Source: Candidatus Zixiibacteriota bacterium (GTDB lineage Bacteria > Zixibacteria > MSB-5A5 > GN15 > FEB-12). Taken from it: a DNA stretch of 5,952 nt. The stretch is from positions 1 through 5,952 of the forward strand of contig JAHIVM010000385.1 in NCBI GenBank assembly GCA_018816665.1, in the 5' to 3' direction. Every line of letters begins with the position of its first letter. Positions within the stretch are counted from its first letter, which is position 1. Below the pieces are notes generated by a model. That model was given only the letters and a program-made list of their open reading frames with translations, searched no databases and was not told the DNA's origin. Of the stretch, positions 1 through 5,783 are shown one piece after another. Position numbers and translations under genes: made by a program.

Positions 1-408
1 ATCCCGCGTAAGTTTCTTGGCGACAACGTGATCACGCGAGCGCGACATCGCCTGAGAATCACCTATCGACCGGTTTCGGAGTCATTTGAGCTGCAAAACT
101 CCCTGTCCCCGACCGCTCCCCCCCGGACGTTTCTGTCCATCCTCTCACTGCGCAATCACCTGAGAGATTCGGTAGAGATCCGGCTCCTGCCGATGGACAG
201 CCTGAATCCGGAATCCCACTACGTCCTGCATCTGGAAATCACGAGTATCTCATTGACTGACATAAACCTGGCCCCAAGTGAGGAGAGCCGGGAAGCGACC
301 TCACCGTTGACCTATCTGTTCCGATCCTTCCTTGAGGCAACCGGCTACGGCCGTCGCGATTACGAAACCCGGTCGCGACCGTTTTCGCTGTCTGAGACCA
401 ATCCCTGA
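1..408 (+). CDS. DUF4390-like protein, 3' end only (5' truncated by window)
   Basis: The reading frame is open from the first base and ends at TGA 406-408, so about 135 C-terminal residues are visible and the true start lies outside the window. A GTG at 28 is in frame but has no ribosome binding site and sits inside what looks like a continuing domain. The order of elements fits my recollection of DUF4390 proteins: a basic beta strand (RHRLRITYRP), a middle segment with an LSLRNHL helix, and an alternating strand YVLHLEITSISL. The protein ends in a short hydrophilic tail. DUF4390 genes often precede NtrY-type histidine kinases in proteobacteria, and here a histidine kinase follows after 105 bases, which supports the call. 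The molecular function of the family is not known to me. The assignment rests on pattern and context; a divergent envelope protein of another family is possible. Confidence 0.5.
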   Translation: MPRKFLGDNVITRARHRLRITYRPVSESFELQNSLSPTAPPRTFLSILSLRNHLRDSVEIRLLPMDSLNPESHYVLHLEITSISLTDINLAPSEESREATSPLTYLFRSFLEATGYGRRDYETRSRPFSLSETNP

Positions 409-513
409 TCGCCCCTTCCACCTGTCTCATACATTCCTGCCGGGGAATACGTTAAGCCCCCGTCAATATCAGCCGATAGTTAGCCTGAGCACACTATTTG
501 CCTATGGATTGGT

Positions 514-2325
514 ATGAAGCAACTGGATGACAAGCAAACTCAGCAGATTACGGCCGAGACCCCGGAAAAGGACGTGGATCTGGACGATGGTGGAGCGATG
601 ACTCACAACGACATATTCGCCGACCTCGAGGCGACACTTGACGAGGTAGCCGACGCCAACCCCCGTATTGCCGATGACACTCAGAAGGACTCGGCGCGGG
701 ACACTGATCTCCGGACCGTTCTGGAGATGTCCATGGCCGTAAACTCCTCTCTGGTACTCGACGATGTACTGCAGTTGGTCATGCGCAAGGCCATTGAACT
801 CATGCAGGCTGAGCGCGGTTTGATTATGCTGCTCAACGATGATCATGAGCTACAGGTCCGGGCGGCCTACAACCTCTGCAACGATGAGGTGGCCAAGGAA
901 GATTTCCGGATATCCCGCTCGATCGCCCGCCAGGTGGTTGAGACCGGTAAGTCCGTGTATACGTCCGATGCCCAGGCTGATGATCGCTACGCCAACCAGG
1001 AATCCATTATTGAGTTGCACCTGCGCTCGATTATGTGCGTGCCCATCAAAGTGAAAGGGAGTCCGATAGGTGTCATCTATCTGGACAATTCCAGTCAGGC
1101 TCGGATGTTCCTCAAGTCCGACCTGTACCTGTTTGAGTTGTACGCTCAGATGGTATCCAATGCCCTGCATAACGCCAGCATATACAACTCCCTGCTGCGC
1201 CTGCAGCGGTATACGGACTCGGTTGTCGAAAACTCCCCGGTTGGCATTGTGGTTCTCGATGCTCAAGGGCGGATTCTGACCATCAACCCCACCGGGCTGG
1301 AGATATTCGATCTCAATCGGGACAACATTCGGACCGTCCTGGACGAAGGCAAATCCTCCCGATTCCTCGATACCCTGCCCAAAAAAGAGCAGGTCCGCTG
1401 GCAGAACATGCTCAACATGGTCCTGACTACCGGCGAGGAAATTGCCAAGTCGCGGTATTACCACGACACCGGCTACCTGGAAAAAGTCCTTTCGCTCAAG
1501 ATATCTCCGTTGGCCGATCTGCCGAATGGTGGCGACGGTCTGGTGATGGCGGTGGAAGATATCACGGAAAAAGTGACCATGGAGCAATACGTCATTCTTT
1601 CCGAGAAGCTGGTAGCTCGCGGTGAAATGGCGGCCTCCGTGGCCCACGAGTTGAACAACTATCTGTCCATCATCACCAACAACGCCGAGTTGCTGGCCAT
1701 GAATGTCGAACGAGAAAAATACGACAAGGCGAAATTCAACTGTCGATCGATCTCCGACAACGTGTTCAAAATCAAGCGCTTCGTGGACAGTCTGATGGAC
1801 TTCTCAAAGCCCGAAGTTGACTACATCAATTACGACATCAAGCACCTGGTCGACGACCTGCTGTTTTCCCTGCGAATACAGCCTCGTTTCAAGCTGATCC
1901 ACTTCACGATTGATCTTGCCAATGATCTGCCCACTGCCGAGATCGATGTCGGTCAGATTCAGCAGGTGCTATTAAATCTGCTGAACAACGCAGCCGATGC
2001 CATCGAAGAGCGTATGACGCAGATCCCCGACGAGGCCGACAGCTTCAAGCGGGAGATCACTATTCGGGCCGGTCATGAGCCGGACACCGACACGGTGTAT
2101 ATTTCCATCACCGACAACGGTACGGGTATGCCCGAGGAGACACGCAACAAGATATTCACGTTGCATTTCACGACCAAGAAGGGCGGCCACGGACTGGGGC
2201 TGTATAACTGCAAGACGATCGCCGAACAACACGGCGGAGAGCTGACTGTGGAATCGCAGGCGGGTGAAGGAACCACGTTCCGCCTGACCTTGCCGCGCTT
2301 CCACCCCAAAGACGACAACGAATAG
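514..2325 (+). CDS. cytoplasmic sensor histidine kinase, GAF-PAS-HisKA-HATPase_c
   Basis: This 603-residue protein is predicted to autophosphorylate on histidine and pass the phosphate to a response regulator, none of which is in the window. After an acidic, hydrophilic N-terminus (1-69) comes a GAF domain (about 70-222) with the typical SDAQADDRY segment, the LRSIMCVPIKVKG core around C175 and the GVIYLDN strand. A PAS domain follows (about 233-352, opening YTDSVVENSPVGIVVLD). The dimerisation/phosphoacceptor domain covers about 360-435, with phospho-His H378 in VAHELNN. The ATPase domain (about 470-597) has an N-box (N488-LLNNAADA), G1 (D534-NGTG), an F-box (FTLHFTTK) and G2 (GHGLGL, 558-563). 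All catalytic motifs are intact. No transmembrane segment is visible, so it senses an internal ligand, redox state or partner. The start is uncertain: ATG 514 is the first start after the in-frame stop at 481 but lacks a clear ribosome binding site; M29 (598) has GGTGGAG placed too close. Confidence 0.93.
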   Translation: MKQLDDKQTQQITAETPEKDVDLDDGGAMTHNDIFADLEATLDEVADANPRIADDTQKDSARDTDLRTVLEMSMAVNSSLVLDDVLQLVMRKAIELMQAERGLIMLLNDDHELQVRAAYNLCNDEVAKEDFRISRSIARQVVETGKSVYTSDAQADDRYANQESIIELHLRSIMCVPIKVKGSPIGVIYLDNSSQARMFLKSDLYLFELYAQMVSNALHNASIYNSLLRLQRYTDSVVENSPVGIVVLDAQGRILTINPTGLEIFDLNRDNIRTVLDEGKSSRFLDTLPKKEQVRWQNMLNMVLTTGEEIAKSRYYHDTGYLEKVLSLKISPLADLPNGGDGLVMAVEDITEKVTMEQYVILSEKLVARGEMAASVAHELNNYLSIITNNAELLAMNVEREKYDKAKFNCRSISDNVFKIKRFVDSLMDFSKPEVDYINYDIKHLVDDLLFSLRIQPRFKLIHFTIDLANDLPTAEIDVGQIQQVLLNLLNNAADAIEERMTQIPDEADSFKREITIRAGHEPDTDTVYISITDNGTGMPEETRNKIFTLHFTTKKGGHGLGLYNCKTIAEQHGGELTVESQAGEGTTFRLTLPRFHPKDDNE

Positions 2326-2329
2326 AGGA
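2324..2329 (+). promoter_or_regulatory. ribosome binding site of the Ser/Thr kinase gene
   Basis: AGAGGA lies 4 bases before GTG 2334 and overlaps the TAG stop (2323-2325) of the histidine kinase gene. It decides the GTG start of the kinase. It also implies translational coupling, because a ribosome terminating on the first gene sits on the entry site of the second. Confidence 0.7.
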
Positions 2330-2333
2330 CGAC

Positions 2334-5300
2334 GTGAGTCGCGATGCCAACGATCCCAGGTTTCAGGTGGTGGGGCCACTGGGACGCGGAGGGACCGCCG
2401 AGGTCTTCCGTGCGCTTGATCGTGAGCACAACCGCGAAGTCGCCCTGAAATGTCCCCGCGCTGACTGCGAGACGTCCCCCCGAGAATTCCTGACTCTGGC
2501 CCGCCGCGAATACGACCTGATCGGACATCTTGCGTTCCCCGGACTGGTTCGCCTGATAGATGCCCCGCCGGAGCATAATCCCTGCCTGGCCATGGAACTG
2601 TGTTCCGGCCCGACCCTGTACGACCTGAATCGTATCGACGATCTCACCACGGGGCTGAATCTAATCTCGTCCCTGGCTCTCGCCCTTGAGTTCCTGTATG
2701 CCACAGGCCTGATTCACGGTGACTTGAAACCACAGAATGTGTTTGTCCCGGCATCGTGGCGCGAAACCGGACGGTCTCCCCTGACCACGGTCAAGCTGTC
2801 TGACTTCTCGCTGGGCCGACGGGAAACTGAAGACGAGAACCTGCGCCTGGGTCTCGGGACCATGGGGTACATTGCCCCGGAAACGATCAGGGAGAAGCGT
2901 ACCAGTCATCGCTCGGACCTGTTTGCCCTCGGCGTCATCGCCTACCGTTTGCTCTCCGGCGTGCACCCGTTCATGATCGAAAACTCGGAGCCGGTCCAGG
3001 TCAGCAGTCGCATTCAGGAGTACACACCGCCGTCCGTTCGGGACCTGCGAACCGACATTCCTGAGGCAGTCGCGGCATTGATCGAGAGTCTGCTGGCCAA
3101 GGACGACAGCAACCGCCCGTCCTCGGCTATCGAAGTATGCCGGGGTCTGCAGAAGGCCGGAGCACCGCTGGCCGTCGATCGACTGCTCCAGCCCAGACAC
3201 ATAGTCCGCAATTGGGACTCTATTGAGGGCGAGCGCCCCACCCTTCGCCTGGATGACACCGCCCGGGACAGACTGGCGCGACTGACCGCCCGCAATTCTG
3301 CGCGTATCCGACTCGTGCTGGGCAGCAACGCCCGGCGCAATATGCTGCACTATCGCGATCGTGCTTTTGAACCCAGCGGTGAATTGATTTGGCCGGAACG
3401 CCTGCGCCGTGAAGCCCTGGGCTATTTCTCTCATTTGCGGCCGGCCGACCAAAAGATGCTGATTCGAGCCGCGGTGATCGGCACCAGAGCCGAGGCCGAG
3501 AGCCTGGGGATTAACACAACGCATCTGGATCAGACGTTTGTGCCGCCCCTGTTGCCGCTGTTGCCGTCGCTGGTTAATACCAAAACCGTTAGACGACTGG
3601 CCGCCCGTTTTGCCCCCCGGGCCGAAGAGATCGGCAACCTGCGTCTCGCCACCCGCCTGCATTTGATGGCCGGGGTGCTTGAGGACGCCGACCGATGCGC
3701 CGAAGAAGCGGCTACGATCCTGCAGGGTGAGCACCGCATGAATGAGGCGCTCCGGTTGCTGGAACAGGTGATCAGTCTCGCGCGCACCACCGACCAGGAG
3801 TTTGGCGCCCGCCATCTTCTGCGTCTCAAAGCAGACATCCTGAAAACTGGCGGCGATCTCGACAAGGCCCTGGCGACATATATCCGAATCACGGAATTAT
3901 ATAAGGATCACGCTGTCGACAAAGCGCTGGCGGTTGTGTACAATCGGATCGGCGACGTTCACCGGCTGCGCCAGGAAACAACGTTGGGGCTTGAGGCGCT
4001 GCATAAGTCGCTGGACGTTCTCACCGATCTCAAGGCGGAGCTGGAGATATCTCACACCCTGAACAATATCGGCAATGCCCTGTATGTGCTATCGGATGTT
4101 CCCGGTTCCATGAGCAGCTACCGGAAGGCACTGCATATTCAACGCCGTCTGGGCGTCGCGGCCGAAAGCGCCTCCACCCTGTCCAATATCGCCAGCCTGT
4201 ATGCCGTCAGCGGCCGACTCGGTCGCGGCATTCGCCTCCTGAAGAAGTCGCTGGAGATGAAACGGGAAGTCGGCGATCCCGGCGAAATCGCCCGTACCCT
4301 GAACAACCTGGGATATGCCTACCATCTGGCCGGACGGCCGGATCGGGCCGCCGACGCGCTGTCTGAGTCGTTAAGCATCAACCGTCGCATCGGCAGCAAG
4401 AAGGAAGTCCTGTACAACTTCGAGAATCTGTCGGCCACCATGATCAGTGCCGGTCGTCTTCGTGAAGCCATTGAGTTGTTTCGCGAGGGCATGGACCTGG
4501 CCCGGAGCCTGAACAGCAAAGCCCACCTGGCGGCCTTCCATGCCTCGACCGCAACGGTTCTAAAACGGATGGGTGAATACTCTCAGGCCCAGCAGTCGCT
4601 CATCAAGTGTCGGGCCATTCTGGAATCGATCGACGATGCCAGTCTCGAGCTGGTCGTCAGCATCCAGGAAGCAGGTCTGCGATATCACTCAGGAGACATT
4701 GAGGCTGCCCAGCGAGGAATCATCGACGCTCTCGAGAAAGCCAGAGAAAAACAAAACGCCGAAAGCGAACTGGATTGCCTGCTGTTGCTGGTCAGGATAT
4801 CCGGTGACCAGGCGTACCTCGAACAGGCACGCACGGTTATCAACGATCTCCAGCTCACTCGTGAAAAGCTGCTGGTGACGTTCGGTCGGATGGAGTACCT
4901 GCTTGAGCAGGGTCGGTCTGATGAGGCACGGGCGTTTGCCGGCGATGACCTGTTTGCACCGCTGAGCCTGTCGGGCGACATACAGGTGCCGTGGATGGCC
5001 AACCTCGCGGCCGAGGTACTGATCGAGCAGGGTGATCTCGAACAGGCCGCATCCTTTGTCAATCGCGCGGAATTGTCCGCAAAGGAAAGCGGACTGGTGC
5101 CGGAGCTGGGTGTGACCACTATGCTGAGGGGGCGCATATTCAACCTGCAAGGCGACACGGAGAGCGCTTTTGCCAATTATCGCAAAGCTCTGGAGTTGTT
5201 TAAGCGTCTGGCGGGAAATCTAGACAGTGATAGCGAGCGCGCCAGATTCCAGGGACGTCGCAACATTCAATTCCTGGCCGGCGAAATAAGAGCGCTCAGC

Positions 5301-5342
5301 AGACTGCTGGCGCCCAAAAAAGAAAAGGGGCAGGTTGGATAA
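2334..5342 (+). CDS. Ser/Thr protein kinase with C-terminal TPR array
   Basis: This 1002-residue protein is predicted to phosphorylate Ser/Thr under control of a TPR protein-binding scaffold. The kinase domain (about 8-275) shows the glycine loop GPLGRGGTAEVF (14-25), VALK with K39, a likely helix-C Glu (E59), catalytic loop HGDLKPQN (D130, N135), DFS at 157-159, APE at 181-183, D195 and the NRP arginine R261. HRD is HGD and DFG is DFS; the essential Lys, Asp and Asn remain, so activity is plausible. Residues 276-430 are a linker with a winged-helix-like stretch (LRPADQKMLIRAAVIG). TPRs follow: seven consecutive 40-residue units from 534 to 813, one before them, and at least two more at 887-966. 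No transmembrane segment or Walker A is seen. The architecture recalls PknK-like kinase/ATPase/TPR regulators without the ATPase. It starts at GTG 8 bases after the histidine kinase gene, so the two form an operon. Its last codons overlap a minus-strand terminator. Confidence 0.92.
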   Translation: MSRDANDPRFQVVGPLGRGGTAEVFRALDREHNREVALKCPRADCETSPREFLTLARREYDLIGHLAFPGLVRLIDAPPEHNPCLAMELCSGPTLYDLNRIDDLTTGLNLISSLALALEFLYATGLIHGDLKPQNVFVPASWRETGRSPLTTVKLSDFSLGRRETEDENLRLGLGTMGYIAPETIREKRTSHRSDLFALGVIAYRLLSGVHPFMIENSEPVQVSSRIQEYTPPSVRDLRTDIPEAVAALIESLLAKDDSNRPSSAIEVCRGLQKAGAPLAVDRLLQPRHIVRNWDSIEGERPTLRLDDTARDRLARLTARNSARIRLVLGSNARRNMLHYRDRAFEPSGELIWPERLRREALGYFSHLRPADQKMLIRAAVIGTRAEAESLGINTTHLDQTFVPPLLPLLPSLVNTKTVRRLAARFAPRAEEIGNLRLATRLHLMAGVLEDADRCAEEAATILQGEHRMNEALRLLEQVISLARTTDQEFGARHLLRLKADILKTGGDLDKALATYIRITELYKDHAVDKALAVVYNRIGDVHRLRQETTLGLEALHKSLDVLTDLKAELEISHTLNNIGNALYVLSDVPGSMSSYRKALHIQRRLGVAAESASTLSNIASLYAVSGRLGRGIRLLKKSLEMKREVGDPGEIARTLNNLGYAYHLAGRPDRAADALSESLSINRRIGSKKEVLYNFENLSATMISAGRLREAIELFREGMDLARSLNSKAHLAAFHASTATVLKRMGEYSQAQQSLIKCRAILESIDDASLELVVSIQEAGLRYHSGDIEAAQRGIIDALEKAREKQNAESELDCLLLLVRISGDQAYLEQARTVINDLQLTREKLLVTFGRMEYLLEQGRSDEARAFAGDDLFAPLSLSGDIQVPWMANLAAEVLIEQGDLEQAASFVNRAELSAKESGLVPELGVTTMLRGRIFNLQGDTESAFANYRKALELFKRLAGNLDSDSERARFQGRRNIQFLAGEIRALSRLLAPKKEKGQVG
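3933..4772 (+). repeat. seven tandem 40-codon TPR units within the kinase gene
   Basis: Residues 534-813 divide into seven units of exactly 40 residues, starting VVYNRIG, HTLNNIG, STLSNIA, RTLNNLG, YNFENLS, AFHASTA and VVSIQEA. Each carries the TPR helix A/B spacing, with small residues near positions 7-8 and 20 and an aliphatic/Ala pattern in helix B. The repeat is at protein level; the DNA copies have diverged, so this is an old array and not a recent expansion. Arrays of 40-residue units are typical of the TPR_12 class in kinase- and STAND-linked scaffolds and probably bind a partner protein or peptide. Confidence 0.85.
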
Positions 5343-5351
5343 CCTGCCCCT
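5316..5351 (-). terminator. intrinsic terminator of the small peptide gene, inside the kinase 3' end
   Basis: Read on the minus strand, an 11-bp perfect stem (AGGGGCAGGTT / AACCTGCCCCT, 5351-5341 with 5336-5326) closes a 4-base loop. The U-tract starts within its last stem base and reads TTTTCTTTTTT (5326-5316), a textbook rho-independent terminator for transcription arriving from the peptide gene. It ends 24 bases beyond the peptide stop. On the plus strand the same hairpin spans the stop codon of the kinase gene, but the next T-run begins only 9 bases later (5361-5364), so termination in that direction is expected to be weaker. It separates two convergent units. Confidence 0.9.
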
Positions 5352-5375
5352 CCTCATACGTTTTAGAACGTTCTT

Positions 5376-5447
5376 TTACTGTCCACCCATGCTCATGCCG
5401 GGTGCAATACGAGCTTCAAGAACTTCAATCGTCAGTTTGTAGTCCAT
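5376..5447 (-). CDS. small peptide gene, 23 residues, strong ribosome binding site
   Basis: The ATG (5447-5445) is preceded by a near-consensus Shine-Dalgarno sequence and followed by 22 sense codons and TAA (5378-5376). The product begins MDYKLTIEVL, continues LEARIAPG and ends GMSMGGQ. It has a short amphipathic N-terminal half followed by a Gly/Met-rich tail with a GG one residue from the end. There is no signal peptide, transmembrane helix or cysteine. Expression evidence is unusually complete for so short a frame: promoter, ribosome binding site, stop and intrinsic terminator are all in register on the minus strand. I do not recognise a family with certainty. The L-E-x-R-I-x-P segment recalls the LEPR/LEDR-type motif near the N-terminus of large secreted proteins in planctomycetes and related bacteria, which is a resemblance only. 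The upstream same-strand gene encodes an HlyD/M50-like exporter, so a secreted, modified or signalling peptide is a reasonable inference. A regulatory micropeptide is the alternative. Confidence 0.75.
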   Translation of the reverse strand: MDYKLTIEVLEARIAPGMSMGGQ

Positions 5448-5551
5448 TCACTCACCTCCTTAAGTTGTTTATGGTTCGATACTCCTCCATGCGGGAGTAC
5501 CAATACCTAAGGACTCTGCAAGGTCCGTACGTATGGTCTACGTAGAGACCT
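5448..5551 (-). promoter_or_regulatory. possibly structured 5' leader of the peptide gene
   Basis: If transcription starts near 5551, about 104 bases precede the ATG. Three small hairpins can be drawn on the minus strand: GGTCT/AGACC with a 6-base loop at 5550-5535, almost at the transcript's 5' end; GGAC/GTCC with an 8-base loop at 5526-5511; and TACTCC/GGAGTA with an 8-base loop at 5499-5480. A CCTTA segment at about 5513-5509 could also pair with TAAGG of the ribosome binding site. The leader is long for a gene of 24 codons. It could stabilise the message or act as a cis-regulator, but I do not recognise a known riboswitch class and the stems are short. Confidence 0.4.
5455..5461 (-). promoter_or_regulatory. 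near-perfect Shine-Dalgarno sequence of the peptide gene
   Basis: The minus strand reads AAGGAGG followed by TGAGTGA and ATG, giving a 7-base spacing. With the following TGA the complementarity to the 16S rRNA 3' end covers about ten bases, far better than at the two large kinase genes in this window. It fixes the start of the 23-residue peptide and predicts high translation. Confidence 0.88.
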
Positions 5552-5557
5552 TAATCT

Positions 5558-5585
5558 AAGATACAAGAAAATGGGGACTCGTCAA
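5558..5585 (-). promoter_or_regulatory. sigma70-like promoter for the peptide gene
   Basis: On the minus strand TTGACG (5585-5580) is followed by a 16-base spacer and TATCTT (5563-5558). The -35 box matches consensus in five of six positions, and the -10 box keeps TAT and the final T. The expected start is near 5551. It is the best promoter-like pair seen in the intergenic region. Its placement between the exporter gene and the peptide gene suggests the peptide can be expressed alone. Confidence 0.6.
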
Positions 5586-5607
5586 GAAGATTTATCTAGG
5601 ATATCCA

Positions 5608-5644
5608 TGATCCGGCGTGTGAACCCTCACTCACACACCAATCA
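5608..5644. repeat. inverted repeat upstream of the peptide promoter
   Basis: GGCGTGTGA (5614-5622) and TCACACACC (5631-5639) form a 9-bp stem with one G-T pair around an 8-base spacer. TGAT (5608-5611) and ATCA (5641-5644) extend the symmetry after a small asymmetric gap. It lies 23 bases upstream of the -35 box. No T-run follows on either strand, so it is not a standard intrinsic terminator. It could be an operator for a dimeric regulator or an RNA hairpin at the end of the exporter transcript. Confidence 0.45.
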
Positions 5645-5783
5645 CTCGGAAAACTTTTCCATCCACACAGCAGCCGCCGGGACCAGACACCCTTCATCCG
5701 CAACCGGTAGATACGGCCTCGTTGTTGTTGTCTTCAGGAGAGTTAGGCAGATTCAGAAGGGACCAAAACACCGTCACACAGTC
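5645..5783. other. intergenic stretch without recognised function
   Basis: Between the exporter stop and the inverted repeat there is no open frame with a credible ribosome binding site on either strand, no RNA gene and no clear terminator. With the leader, promoter and inverted repeat it makes up the 336 bases without a protein gene between 5448 and 5783. Confidence 0.6.

Noticed and set aside
441..462. CGGGG/CCCCG hairpin between the DUF4390-like gene and the histidine kinase gene
   Set aside because: Only 5 bp with a 12-base loop and no T-run after it, so not a credible terminator. No convincing promoter was found in this gap either.
850..1647. Minus-strand open frame of 265 codons opposite the histidine kinase gene
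   Set aside because: Antisense shadow of the GAF and PAS coding region, with no domain of its own and no ribosome binding site.
2661..3815. Long minus-strand open frame of 384 codons opposite the Ser/Thr kinase gene
   Set aside because: It lies wholly antisense to a strongly supported gene, has no recognisable domain and a composition typical of a mirrored GC-rich frame.
5365..5374. Perfect 10-base palindrome AGAACGTTCT just after the peptide stop
   Set aside because: Too short and loopless for a terminator. It may be chance, and the strong terminator downstream explains transcript ending.
5489..5545. Plus-strand 18-codon frame in the intergenic region
   Set aside because: No ribosome binding site, and it lies antisense to the peptide leader, whose signals are much stronger.
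5596..5697. Minus-strand 33-codon frame (starts MKGVWSRRLL) rich in Trp, Ser and Gly, with two Cys
   Set aside because: No Shine-Dalgarno before the ATG, and it runs through the inverted repeat. I considered it as a second peptide but saw no expression signal.
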